Positions 42,073-50,934 are shown, numbered from the stretch's first letter. The stretch is 64,000 nucleotides of DNA from UBA9732 sp963649615 (GCA_963649615.1 CAVJIN010000004.1:1-64000), one strand, 5' to 3'. The notes: generated from the sequence alone by a model not told the origin. Translations and numbers: made by a program.

Positions 42073-43503
42073 ATGAAAAAACACATTGCCATTGATTTGG
42101 GTGCAACAAGTGGAAGAGTTATAGTTGGAAATCTAGAATCATTTGAAGAAGTTCACAGATTTACAACCCCTAATTGTGATGTTCTTGGAGAATATTATTG
42201 GGATGTCCACGGCATCTATATGGAGATTCTACAAGGTCTAAAAAAGTGCTTTGATAAATATGGGGATGATATTGTAAGCATAGGGATAGATACTTGGGGT
42301 GTTGATTACGGTTTACTTGATGAGAGTGGCGCTTTGGTAAGCCCTATCTATCACTACAGAGACTCAAGAACTCTTCCTGTAATTGACAAGGTAATTGAGA
42401 TTGTCGGCGGAAAGGAAAGTTTGTTTGAACAGACTGGAATCTCTATTCAATCTTATAACACAATCTTTCAATTATATGCACACAAGTGCAATAGACCAAA
42501 GGATTTTGAAGCAGCTACTCATTATTTAAGTGTTCCAGATCTTCTAAATTATTGGCTTACTGGTGTTATGTGTAATGAATTAACTCATGCTTCAACTACA
42601 CAATTGCTTAATCCTCATACCAATGATTGGAACTGGGAATTGATAGCCAAATTAGGCTTTAATGAAGCAATTTTTGGCAAGATTGTGCCTTCCGGGGCTA
42701 TTGTTGGGACATTAACAGAACGTTTACAGAAACAACTTGGAGCACCTTCTAATGTTGTAGTTGTAGCAACTGCAGCACATGATACTGCTAGTGCGGTTGT
42801 TGCAGTTCCTTGTGTAGATGAAGAGTATCCGCTTTTCCTTTCATCTGGAACTTGGTCAATTTTAGGCGTTGGTTCAAAAGATCCTATTTTGACAACTCAG
42901 GCATTGAAGGAAGGCTTTTCGAATGAAAAAGGCTTAAAAGGCGAGACCTTATTTTTACAGAATATTGTTGGGATGTGGATTCAAACCGAATGTGTTAATT
43001 ATTGGAAATCTTTAGGACAGAATATTTCGTGGAAGGATTTGGATGCTCAAACCCGCGAGGATACCACTTTTAATAGCTACATAAATCCATTGGACGAAAG
43101 GTTTATGGCTCCAAATACACACGACAATCTAATGACTGATAGAATTGTGAAATATTGCGAAGAAACACATCAAGATGCTCCACAAACTCAGGGACAATTT
43201 ATGCGTGCTATTTACAGAGGTCTTGCTATTACATATGCAACTGCAATTAAGAACATAGAAAAAATTGTGGGAAGAACCTTTAATTCTATCTATATCATTG
43301 GCGGTGGATGCAAAAATGAAATTCTTGATGAATGGACAGCCCAAGAAACTGGTCTTTGTGTTTACGCTGGACCTTCTGAAGCTACTTCTATTGGAAACAT
43401 TTTAACTCAAACCTTGGCTTGTGGCCTTGTTTCTTCTCTGGAAGAAGGGCATAAACTGATTCAAAAAGCACAGAACGTAAAGGTTTTTTCAGCTCATTCG
43501 TAA
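42073..43503 (+). CDS. FGGY sugar kinase, rhamnulokinase/fuculokinase-like
   Basis: ATP-dependent ketose kinase of 476 residues that phosphorylates C1 of a 6-deoxyketose. The N-terminal AIDLGATSGRVIVG and IDTWGVDYGLLD are close to RhaB. The second-domain motifs are SSGTWSILGV and IYIIGGGCKNE. With FucI in the operon, the likely substrate is L-fuculose (or L-rhamnulose). It is the last gene of the operon, and its end overlaps the convergent Dabb gene by 10 bp. A matching aldolase (FucA/RhaD) is absent from the window. Confidence 0.9.
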   Translation: MKKHIAIDLGATSGRVIVGNLESFEEVHRFTTPNCDVLGEYYWDVHGIYMEILQGLKKCFDKYGDDIVSIGIDTWGVDYGLLDESGALVSPIYHYRDSRTLPVIDKVIEIVGGKESLFEQTGISIQSYNTIFQLYAHKCNRPKDFEAATHYLSVPDLLNYWLTGVMCNELTHASTTQLLNPHTNDWNWELIAKLGFNEAIFGKIVPSGAIVGTLTERLQKQLGAPSNVVVVATAAHDTASAVVAVPCVDEEYPLFLSSGTWSILGVGSKDPILTTQALKEGFSNEKGLKGETLFLQNIVGMWIQTECVNYWKSLGQNISWKDLDAQTREDTTFNSYINPLDERFMAPNTHDNLMTDRIVKYCEETHQDAPQTQGQFMRAIYRGLAITYATAIKNIEKIVGRTFNSIYIIGGGCKNEILDEWTAQETGLCVYAGPSEATSIGNILTQTLACGLVSSLEEGHKLIQKAQNVKVFSAHS

Positions 43504-43784
43504 TCAAAGATGGTTTTGCTCTTGATGTACTTGCTAAAATCGGTCTTCCACGTGTGGTGGATGGCGCAGTCGTCGTAGGTGGAAAGTGCGTCCTTGTCCA
43601 TGTCAATGACTATCATTAAGTCAAAGCGGTTGGGCCTGTCAATGCAGGAAGGATGTAGACACACGCCGTGAATGCCCTCAATTTTTGTAAGGCCTTGAAA
43701 TAGTTCAGAGGCCTCTTTTATTATTTGAGATTTCTGGGATGGATTGATATTGTCATTAAATTTAACAATTATGTGGTGGAGCAT
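43494..43784 (-). CDS. Dabb (stress-responsive alpha/beta barrel) family protein
   Basis: Small protein of 96 residues with the ferredoxin-like Dabb fold: MLHHIIVKF at the start, KIEGIHGV in the middle and the family motif YDDCAIHHTWK near the end. Members are small dimeric proteins with mostly unknown jobs, and some are sugar mutarotase-like or cyclase-like. It is convergent with the kinase. Upstream on the same strand is a terminator, so it needs its own promoter or read-through. Confidence 0.75.
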   Translation of the reverse strand: MLHHIIVKFNDNINPSQKSQIIKEASELFQGLTKIEGIHGVCLHPSCIDRPNRFDLMIVIDMDKDALSTYDDCAIHHTWKTDFSKYIKSKTIFDYE

Positions 43785-43795
43785 GATGTTTCCTT

Positions 43796-43823
43796 ATAAA
43801 AAGAGCCTCCATTTACAGGAGGC
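43796..43823 (-). terminator. Rho-independent terminator of the NifU-GGGtGRT operon
   Basis: Read leftward, GCCTCC (43823-43818) and GGAGGC (43810-43805) form a stem with a 7-nt loop, followed by a T-rich run at 43803-43796. Confidence 0.8.
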
Positions 43824-43843
43824 CCTAACGTGTGATGAGGTAA

Positions 43844-44848
43844 TTATCTCTTGTTGAGAGCTTGATCTACTGCAACTGCAACAGCTACTGTAGCACCAAC
43901 CATTGGGTTGTTTCCCATTCCAAGGAAGCCCATCATCTCAACGTGTGCTGGAACAGATGAAGAGCCAGCAAACTGAGCATCTGAGTGCATTCTTCCCATG
44001 GTGTCTGTCATGCCGTAAGAAGCAGGACCGGCTGCCATGTTGTCTGGGTGAAGTGTTCTTCCTGTGCCACCGCCGGATGCAACTGAGAAGTACTTCTTGC
44101 CCTGTTCAATGCATTCTTTCTTGTAGGTTCCTGCAACAGGGTGCTGGAATCTAGTTGGGTTTGTGGAGTTTCCTGTGATGGAAACATCAACGCCCTCATG
44201 ATGCATGATTGCAACGCCTTCGCGGACATCGTCTGCACCGTAGCAACGCACAGCAGCTCTTTCGCCCTTGGAGTATGCAATTTCACGGACAATGTTCAGT
44301 TTTCCTGTGTAGTAATCAAACTGTGTCTGTACATAAGTAAAACCATTGATTCTGCTAATGATTTGTGCAGCGTCCTTACCAAGACCATTAAGGATAACTC
44401 TGAGAGGCTCTTTTCTTGCTTTGTTGGCATTCTTAACAATACCAATTGCACCTTCAGCAGCGGCAAAGCTTTCGTGACCAGCAAGGAAAGCAAAGCATTT
44501 TGTTTCATCTCTGAGAAGCATTGCGCCAAGATTTCCGTGTCCAATACCAACTTTTCTGTCGTCTGCAACAGAACCTGCAATACAGAAGCTCTGAAGCCCA
44601 ATACCAATAGCTTCAGCTGCTTCAGCTGCGGTCTTTACGCCTTTCTTGATAGCAATTGCTGCACCAACTGTATAAGCCCAACCTGCGTTATCAAAAGCAA
44701 TTGGCTGAACTCCCTTTACTATGTCATATGGATCAAATCCATAGTCGTTGCAAATTTTGCGGCACTCTTCAATGCTGCTGATTCCGTACTGTGCAATGAC
44801 TTCGTTTATATGATCTACTCTTCTTTCGTAACTTTCAAATAAAGCCAT
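43844..44848 (-). CDS. GGGtGRT family protein
   Basis: Protein of 334 residues named for its motif, seen here as SGGGTGRTLHPDN. Function is unknown in the literature I know. Other conserved-looking stretches are HGNLGAMLLRDETKCFAFLA near 100 and a C-terminal MGNNPMVGATVAVAVAVDQA. No signal peptide or membrane helix is evident apart from that last alanine/valine stretch. It directly follows, by 11 nt, a NifU/IscU-like scaffold, an association seen in other anaerobes. A role in iron-sulfur handling is therefore a reasonable guess only. Confidence 0.85.
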   Translation of the reverse strand: MALFESYERRVDHINEVIAQYGISSIEECRKICNDYGFDPYDIVKGVQPIAFDNAGWAYTVGAAIAIKKGVKTAAEAAEAIGIGLQSFCIAGSVADDRKVGIGHGNLGAMLLRDETKCFAFLAGHESFAAAEGAIGIVKNANKARKEPLRVILNGLGKDAAQIISRINGFTYVQTQFDYYTGKLNIVREIAYSKGERAAVRCYGADDVREGVAIMHHEGVDVSITGNSTNPTRFQHPVAGTYKKECIEQGKKYFSVASGGGTGRTLHPDNMAAGPASYGMTDTMGRMHSDAQFAGSSSVPAHVEMMGFLGMGNNPMVGATVAVAVAVDQALNKR

Positions 44849-44859
44849 GTCAGTCCTCC

Positions 44860-45552
44860 TTACTCGTGTCTTGGGTCAATGTACTTTGCAGCATCATCCC
44901 ACTGTCCATAGTGGCCCTTTGCTTTTGCGAGTGCATCATTTCCACTGAGTCCCTGTTTAATGAACTCCATCATCTTGCCCAAGTTGACAAATTCATAGCC
45001 AATGATTTCATCGGCACTGTTAAGAGCAATCTTTGTTACATAGCCTTCTGCAAGCTCAAGGTATCTTGGTCCTTTTTCCTTTGTTGCGTACATTGTACCA
45101 ATCTGAGATCTGAGTCCCTTCCCAAGGTCTTCAAGGCCACCACCAATTGGAAGTCCACCTTCAGAAAAAGCTGTCTGGCTTCTGCCGTAAACAATTTGAA
45201 GGAAAAGTTCTCGCATTGCTGTGTTGATTGCATCGCAAACAAGGTCTGTGTTCAGAGCTTCAAGGATTGTCTTTCCAATGAGGATTTCTGATGCCATTGC
45301 AGCAGAATGGGTCATTCCTGAGCATCCAATGGTTTCTACAAGAGCCTCTTCAATGATTCCATCTTTAATGTTGAGGGTAAGTTTGCAGGCACCCTGCTGT
45401 GGAGCGCACCAGCCAACACCATGAGTAAGTCCGCTGATGTCCTTAATTTCCTTGGCCTGTACCCATTTTCCTTCTTCTGGAATTGGAGCAGGTCCATGAT
45501 ATGCACCCTTTGCAACAGGACACATATGCTGTACTTCTGTTGTATAAATCAT
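44860..45552 (-). CDS. NifU/IscU-like iron-sulfur scaffold-type protein
   Basis: Protein of 230 residues. The N-terminal two thirds resemble the IscU fold with cysteines in VGWCAPQQGACKL and ETIGCSGMTHS, but the usual third scaffold cysteine is not evident. The C-terminal EFVNLGKMMEFIKQGLSGNDA and KYIDPRHE are not part of classic IscU. The start at 45552 follows AGGAGG, and the frame open to 45579 is not used. It forms a two-gene operon with the GGGtGRT protein. Confidence 0.8.
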   Translation of the reverse strand: MIYTTEVQHMCPVAKGAYHGPAPIPEEGKWVQAKEIKDISGLTHGVGWCAPQQGACKLTLNIKDGIIEEALVETIGCSGMTHSAAMASEILIGKTILEALNTDLVCDAINTAMRELFLQIVYGRSQTAFSEGGLPIGGGLEDLGKGLRSQIGTMYATKEKGPRYLELAEGYVTKIALNSADEIIGYEFVNLGKMMEFIKQGLSGNDALAKAKGHYGQWDDAAKYIDPRHE

Positions 45553-45656
45553 CCAAAATCCTCCTGATTTCGTTTTCAATTTCTACTTAGTTCAATGTAT
45601 CACATAATGGAAATTCTGTCTTTATTTATGTCTCTAATTTTATGGGAAATAGTGAG

Positions 45657-45674
45657 AAACTAATATATTAGTTT
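45657..45674. promoter_or_regulatory. 18-bp perfect AT-rich palindrome upstream of mglB
   Basis: AAACTAATATATTAGTTT lies between the divergent NifU-like and mglB genes, 38 bp upstream of the mglB -35. It could be an operator. Because T residues follow, a weak hairpin for rightward RNA is also possible. Confidence 0.5.
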
Positions 45675-45711
45675 TTTGAGGATTTCTTCATGCTGTATAT
45701 AAATATTTTTG

Positions 45712-45740
45712 TTTACAGCAGGTTTTCCGTATGTTATATT
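45712..45740 (+). promoter_or_regulatory. Promoter of mglBAC
   Basis: TTTACA at 45712-45717, a 17-bp spacer and TATATT at 45735-45740. The leader to the mglB ATG is about 40 nt. Confidence 0.6.
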
Positions 45741-45787
45741 TTTTTTATCGTCAGGTGGCGAAACACACAAAAAAGGAGAAAAACAAT

Positions 45788-46792
45788 ATGAAAAAACTGT
45801 TTGTCGTATTGGTTGTCGCGCTCGTTGCTCTTACAGCAGTATTTGCTCAGGGAGCACAGGAATCAAGTGTCAAGACCTACAAAGTAGGCGTTGCAATTTA
45901 TCAGTTTGATGATAACTTCATGACACTCTACAGAAACGAGATTGCTAACTATTTCAGCACTCTTGAGACAGATACTGTTAAGTACAATCTTACCTTCGTA
46001 GATGGAAAGAATGACATGGCTGAACAGACCAACCAGATCAACAACTTTATCACACAGGGTATGGATGCAATCATTCTTAACCTCGTTCAAACTTCTTCAG
46101 CAGATGCAATTATTGACATGATTGTTGCAGCAGACATTCCATGTATTCTTATTAACAGAGAACCTCTTGCATACGACAAGGATGGAAACACTCTTGACGA
46201 GCAGTATGAAGGAATTCTCAACAATGCAAAAGTTTGCTACGTTGGTGCAGACGCAAGACAGTCTGGTTCTTTCCAGGGCAGAATCATTGCTGAACTTGAC
46301 AACCATGGTGATATCAATGGTGACGGAGTCATCTCTTACATCATGATTGAAGGTGACCCAGAAAATATTGATGCTCAGTACAGAACAGAATTCTCAATCA
46401 AATATCTCACAGATGCAGGCTACAAAGTAGAATGTCTTGATGATCAGGTTGGTAACTGGGCTCAGGCAAAGGGACAGGAACTCTGTGCTAATGCTCTTGC
46501 AAAATATGGCAACAAGGTTGAAGTTGTATTCTGTAACAATGATGCTATGGCTCTTGGTGCAGCAGCAGCTATTCAAGCAGCTGGTAGAACAGTTGGTAAG
46601 GATATTTATCTTGTTGGTGTTGATGCTCTTGCAGAATGTGTTGAAATGGTCAATGAAGGAACAATGACAGGTACAGTTCTTAATGACCACATTGGTCAGT
46701 CACATAAGGCAGTTGACGTAACAATTATGGCTCTTAATGGCAAGGCCATTGATAACTATTACTGGGTTGACTACGTCATGGTCACAAAGTAA
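45788..46792 (+). CDS. mglB: Galactose/glucose ABC transporter binding protein
   Basis: Exported binding protein of 334 residues. Signal peptide MKKLFVVLVVALVALTAVFA with cleavage before QGAQES. The mature start VGVAIYQFDDNFM matches MglB, as do NDAMALGAAAAI, VDALAECVEMV and GTVLNDHIGQS. The calcium loop is kept (DINGDGVISYI, equivalent to the EF-hand-like loop of MglB). The start at 45788 is chosen for the preceding GGAG and the signal peptide. Codon choice is noticeably more biased (CTT, AAC, GAC) than in nearby genes, suggesting high expression. Confidence 0.93.
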   Translation: MKKLFVVLVVALVALTAVFAQGAQESSVKTYKVGVAIYQFDDNFMTLYRNEIANYFSTLETDTVKYNLTFVDGKNDMAEQTNQINNFITQGMDAIILNLVQTSSADAIIDMIVAADIPCILINREPLAYDKDGNTLDEQYEGILNNAKVCYVGADARQSGSFQGRIIAELDNHGDINGDGVISYIMIEGDPENIDAQYRTEFSIKYLTDAGYKVECLDDQVGNWAQAKGQELCANALAKYGNKVEVVFCNNDAMALGAAAAIQAAGRTVGKDIYLVGVDALAECVEMVNEGTMTGTVLNDHIGQSHKAVDVTIMALNGKAIDNYYWVDYVMVTK

Positions 46793-46825
46793 TTTATTGT
46801 CCTAAAACTTTTTAAAGTTGTGAAG

Positions 46826-46856
46826 GCGGGTGAGAACATGTTCTTACCCGCTTTTG
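46826..46856 (+). terminator. Intra-operon hairpin between mglB and mglA
   Basis: GCGGGT (46826-46831) pairs with ACCCGC (46846-46851), and the stem continues inward as AGAAC/GTTCT around the loop, followed by TTTTG. It probably causes partial termination so that binding protein is made in excess. Confidence 0.75.
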
Positions 46857-46922
46857 TAGAATATAAGAGGGTTTTGCAAAGAGTTTTGCAAGAACTTCAT
46901 AAAGCAAAGGAGGGTTGAGGAA

Positions 46923-48446
46923 ATGTCAGAATTCCTCCTAGAAATGCGTGATGTTTGTAAGGCTTTCCCTGGGGTTAAAGCTCTAGATCATGCACAACTT
47001 AGGCTTCGTGCTGGAAAAGTCCATGCCCTAATGGGTGAAAATGGAGCCGGAAAATCTACTCTCATGAAGTGTATGTTTGGAATATACAAAATGGATGAGG
47101 GAAAGATTCTTATTGATGGAAAAGAAACTGAAATTAAAGATCCTATGGACGCTTTGAAAAAGGGTATTGCAATGGTTCATCAAGAACTACAGCCAATACC
47201 TGCAAGAACCATAGGTGAGAATATATTTCTTGGAAGATATCCAATGAAAAAAGCTCTTGGATTTATTCCAATGGTTGACCATAAGAAAATGTATGAGGAT
47301 ACAGCTACTCTTCTTAAGAAGGTCAGGATGAATTTTGATCCTAAAGAGAAAGTTGGAAACCTCAGTGTCTCTCAAATGCAATCTGTTGAAATTGCAAAAG
47401 CGGTCTCTGCAAACTGTAGAGTTTTGATTCTTGATGAGCCAACTTCTTCATTAACACAAAACGAAGTTGATGCTCTTTTTAGAATCATTGAAGACCTCAA
47501 GGCAGAAGGTGTTGCAATAGTCTATATCTCGCATAAGATGGATGAAATTCTTCGCATTAGTGACGAAGTGACCATCATGCGAGATGGTAAGTACATTGGA
47601 ACATGGCCTGCTTCTGAACTTACTAATGACTTCATCATTACAAAAATGGTAGGTCGTGAACTTAGTAATCTCTATCCAAAACGTGAAAATGTTCCAGGTG
47701 AGGTAGTCTTTGAAGTTGAAGATTTTACTTCTATTAACCCAAAGAGCTTTAGGCACGTTACTTTCAATCTTCGTAAGGGTGAGATTCTTGGAGTTGGTGG
47801 CCTTGTAGGTGCTCAAAGAACAGAACTTATGGAAGGTTTGTTTGGAAGACGTAGTCATACCACAGGAACTATTCGCTACAAAGGTGTGGAGTTAAAAATT
47901 AACCGCCCAAAGGATGCAATTAACCAAGGAGTTGCAATGCTTACAGAGGATAGACGAGGAACCGGCATTATGGGAGTTCTTCCTGTGTCTGACAACATTT
48001 CAATTGCATCTTTGAATCATTATACCTACTTTAAAAACGGAATTACTCTTAACTTGGGGAAAATTGAGGATCTTGTTGAAGATAATGTAAAAAAAATGGA
48101 AATTAAAACTCCTTCAAGTAAGACATTAATTAAGACTCTTTCTGGTGGAAACCAACAAAAGGTTCTAGTTGGTAGATGGCTTGCAAATGACCCAGAAGTT
48201 TTAATCTTGGATGAACCAACAAGAGGTATAGATGTTGGTGCTAAATATGAAATCTACTGTATCATTGCTGATCTTGCAAAACAGGGCAAGAGTATAATTA
48301 TGATTTCAAGTGAGATGAGTGAACTTATTGGAATGTCCGATAGAATCATGGTTATGTGTGATGGTAGAGTTACTGGTTTTGTAGACGGCAAAGATGCAAC
48401 CCAGGAGAATATTATGACTTATGCTACCCAGTTTGGTAATGATTAG
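46923..48446 (+). CDS. mglA: Galactose ABC transporter ATPase
   Basis: Double ATPase of 507 residues. The first domain has GENGAGKST, SVSQMQSVEIAKA and LDEPTSSLTQNE. The second has LSGGNQQKVLVGRWL and LDEPTRGIDVGAK, with a degenerate second P-loop (GGLVGAQRTE). It energises the MglBAC importer. GGAGGG precedes the ATG, and the permease gene follows after 9 nt. It is clearly paralogous to the ATPase at 27787-29292. Confidence 0.94.
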   Translation: MSEFLLEMRDVCKAFPGVKALDHAQLRLRAGKVHALMGENGAGKSTLMKCMFGIYKMDEGKILIDGKETEIKDPMDALKKGIAMVHQELQPIPARTIGENIFLGRYPMKKALGFIPMVDHKKMYEDTATLLKKVRMNFDPKEKVGNLSVSQMQSVEIAKAVSANCRVLILDEPTSSLTQNEVDALFRIIEDLKAEGVAIVYISHKMDEILRISDEVTIMRDGKYIGTWPASELTNDFIITKMVGRELSNLYPKRENVPGEVVFEVEDFTSINPKSFRHVTFNLRKGEILGVGGLVGAQRTELMEGLFGRRSHTTGTIRYKGVELKINRPKDAINQGVAMLTEDRRGTGIMGVLPVSDNISIASLNHYTYFKNGITLNLGKIEDLVEDNVKKMEIKTPSSKTLIKTLSGGNQQKVLVGRWLANDPEVLILDEPTRGIDVGAKYEIYCIIADLAKQGKSIIMISSEMSELIGMSDRIMVMCDGRVTGFVDGKDATQENIMTYATQFGND

Positions 48447-48455
48447 GGAGTTAAT

Positions 48456-49469
48456 ATGGAACTTAAAAAGAAAAATACATTTGGTAAAATTTTTGGACTA
48501 GCTAAAGCAAATCCAATTGTCGTTCTTCTGATTTTGGCCTCAATTTTTGTTGGCTGTACGGTAGACAACTTCTTTTCTTGGGGAAACCTTGCCAATCTTA
48601 TAAGCAACACAGCTGTTAGATTTCTCATTGCCCTAGGTGTTTCAGGTTGTCTAATTATTAAAGGTACAGACCTTTCAGCTGGACGCCAGGTTGGTTTTGC
48701 AGCATGTCTTGCTGGTGTTCTAATTCAGAGAGGAAATTATACCGGACGCCTTTATAAAAGTATCCCAGAGATGAATATGTTTGTGGTTCTTCTCATTGTT
48801 CTTGTTGTTGGGGCCATCTTTGGTATTGTGAACGGATTAATTATTTCCAAACTTAAGGTTCCTCCTTTTATTGCAACGCTTGGAACTCAAACCATTATTT
48901 ATGGAGCTGCGCTCATTTTTACAGATGCTCAACCTATTGGAGGGTTCCAAAGCAGTTACATTTCTCTTATTACTGGTAGAATTGGTAGTGCTAAGGGCTT
49001 CAACATTCCATATCTTTTGTTTGTTGCAATAGCATTTGGCATTTTATTTTGGTTTGTTTTTAATAAGACAACCCATGGCAAGTACATGTATGCTATTGGT
49101 GGAAACGAAGTTGCCGCAGAGGTTTCCGGTGTAAATACTGGCAAAGAAATTATACGCATTTACACTGTTGCTGGTCTTATGTATGCACTTGCTGGGTACC
49201 TACTAGCAGCAAAGTCCGGTGGAGCTTCTGCCTCTATGGGTTCTGGCTATGAACTTGAAGCTATTGCTGGTTGTACAATTGGTGGTGTTTCCACTACTGG
49301 TGGTATTGGTACTATTCCTGGAATTCTTGTTGGAGTTTTGGTCTTTGAAGTTTTGAAGATTATTCTCCAGTTCCTTGGTGTAAACCCATACTATAACTAC
49401 ATTGCACAGGGCTTGGTTATTGTTGTAGCCGTTGCTCTTGATGTTCGCAAGTACATTGCAAAGAAGTAA
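48456..49469 (+). CDS. mglC: Galactose ABC transporter permease
   Basis: Inner-membrane permease of 337 residues with CUT2 landmarks KGTDLSAGRQVGFAA, LKVPPFIATLGTQTI, YAIGGNEVAAEVSGV and EAIAGCTIGGVSTTGGIGT. An early variable loop (GNYTGRLYKSIPEMN) is typical of MglC. It is the last gene of the mgl operon and is followed by a strong hairpin. Confidence 0.93.
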   Translation: MELKKKNTFGKIFGLAKANPIVVLLILASIFVGCTVDNFFSWGNLANLISNTAVRFLIALGVSGCLIIKGTDLSAGRQVGFAACLAGVLIQRGNYTGRLYKSIPEMNMFVVLLIVLVVGAIFGIVNGLIISKLKVPPFIATLGTQTIIYGAALIFTDAQPIGGFQSSYISLITGRIGSAKGFNIPYLLFVAIAFGILFWFVFNKTTHGKYMYAIGGNEVAAEVSGVNTGKEIIRIYTVAGLMYALAGYLLAAKSGGASASMGSGYELEAIAGCTIGGVSTTGGIGTIPGILVGVLVFEVLKIILQFLGVNPYYNYIAQGLVIVVAVALDVRKYIAKK

Positions 49470-49507
49470 TTGTTCAGGAACAGTGCTAAAATAATTTGAA
49501 CTTTTCT

Positions 49508-49540
49508 AGAGGTTCTTGTAAATTGCAAGAACCTCTTTAC
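49508..49540. terminator. Terminator between mglC and the MATE gene
   Basis: AGAGGTTCTTG (49508-49518) pairs perfectly with CAAGAACCTCT (49526-49536), then TTTAC. It reaches the stop of the convergent MATE gene and can serve rightward transcription. Leftward RNA would form the same stem. Confidence 0.75.
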
Positions 49541-50934
49541 AATTTTGTTTTATACAGATTCTTTTCTGTGAAGTTAATCCTATAGAATAGAAGCATTAGA
49601 ATACTACATAGAATCCATCCAAACGGATATCCCATTGAAATTGGAATGACTGTATTGCTAATAAAATTAGACATTATATAAAGATAAAGTTGTCTTGCAA
49701 AAACAAATGAACCTAGCATAATTATCATTGAACTTGTAGACTTTCCTGCACCTCTTAGAGCTCCGCCAAAGATTTGGTTGAAACAACAAGCTACATAGAA
49801 AGGTGAAATCATTCTTAAGAACATAGTTCCATATCTGATAACCTCAATCTCGTTGTCATCAATGAAGAATTTAACAAGCTTAGGGGCAAAAATCATGACT
49901 GGTATAATTAGAACAATGGTACATGCAATAGAAGAAAATAGAGCTGTTCTAACACCTTTTTTTGCCCTTTCTGTAAAATGTCTTCCTAAGTTTTGACTGA
50001 CAAATGTTTGTGTTGCCAACGCCAAAGATTGCATAGGCAAAAATAGCAATTGGTCAAGTTTAGAGTATGCTGTCCACCCTCCCATGCAGTCTGCCCCAAA
50101 GAAGTTGATATACGATTGCACAAAAATATTGGAGAATGCTGTAATTGACATTTGAATTGCAGACGGAAGACCAACAAGGATAATGCTCTTTAAAAGCTGA
50201 AAATCTATGCATATTTTTCGGAAAAATAGCCTTACGCTTGAGTCTGTTTTAAGCAACAAGATAAGGACTAAAATTGCCGATATCATCTGAGACAAGATAG
50301 TCGCATAAGCAACACCAGCTGTTCCTAACTGAAAATTTATTACAAACACTAAATCTAAAACAATGTTCAGTAATGCCGATATTACTAAAAAAATAAAGGG
50401 TATGATTGAGTTTCCTACCGCTCTTAGTATTGCAGAGCCCATGTTGTATAGCAATAGTCCGGAAACGCCAGCGAAGTAAATTGATAGATAAGTATACTGT
50501 TCACTTCTGACTTCTGCGGGAGATTTAATTAGATTTAACAAGTACGGGGTGAGCAATAATCCAAGGAGAGTGAAAACCACACATAGAATGAGCGTTACCG
50601 CAACAAAGGTATGAACAGCTTTAGAAACTTTTTCTTTATCTCCAGCTCCAAAATGTCTAGCAATAATGACACAAGCGCCATTAGAAAAGCCTGTGAAAAA
50701 TCCAATTAGCGTGTTGATGATTGGATTTAGAGTTCCAACTGCGGAGAAAGCGTTCTTTCCAACGTAGTTTCCAACGACCCATGTGTCTACAGTGTTGTAA
50801 AGTTGCTGAAAAATGTTGCCAAGTAAAAGAGGTGTGGCAAAATTAATAAGGAGAGTTATTATCTCTCCCTCAGACATGTCTACTTCAGTTTTGCTTGCAT
50901 GAAGCATTCTTCTTTTGATAAGTGTATTACCCAT
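49537..50934 (-). CDS. MATE family efflux transporter
   Basis: Inner-membrane cation-coupled multidrug exporter of about 465 residues with roughly 12 hydrophobic segments. Family stretches are PLLLGNIFQQLYNTVDTWVV, GFSNGACVIIARHFGAGD and the mid-protein repeat GLPSAIQMSI with FSNIFVQSYIN. The start at 50934 (MGNTLIKRR) follows AAGG. A frame open to 50985 adds an unlikely Lys/Cys-rich tail. It is divergent from serC. The substrate is unknown. Confidence 0.88.
   Translation of the reverse strand: MGNTLIKRRMLHASKTEVDMSEGEIITLLINFATPLLLGNIFQQLYNTVDTWVVGNYVGKNAFSAVGTLNPIINTLIGFFTGFSNGACVIIARHFGAGDKEKVSKAVHTFVAVTLILCVVFTLLGLLLTPYLLNLIKSPAEVRSEQYTYLSIYFAGVSGLLLYNMGSAILRAVGNSIIPFIFLVISALLNIVLDLVFVINFQLGTAGVAYATILSQMISAILVLILLLKTDSSVRLFFRKICIDFQLLKSIILVGLPSAIQMSITAFSNIFVQSYINFFGADCMGGWTAYSKLDQLLFLPMQSLALATQTFVSQNLGRHFTERAKKGVRTALFSSIACTIVLIIPVMIFAPKLVKFFIDDNEIEVIRYGTMFLRMISPFYVACCFNQIFGGALRGAGKSTSSMIIMLGSFVFARQLYLYIMSNFISNTVIPISMGYPFGWILCSILMLLFYRINFTEKNLYKTKL

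Noticed and set aside
31251..43503. Fucose operon as a propanediol-type microcompartment locus
   Set aside because: There are no shell proteins, no diol dehydratase, and no aldolase or lactaldehyde reductase in the window.
44141..44842. Open frame of 233 codons on the plus strand
   Set aside because: It lies wholly antisense to the GGGtGRT gene and reads as a serine/cysteine/asparagine-rich sequence without domain content.
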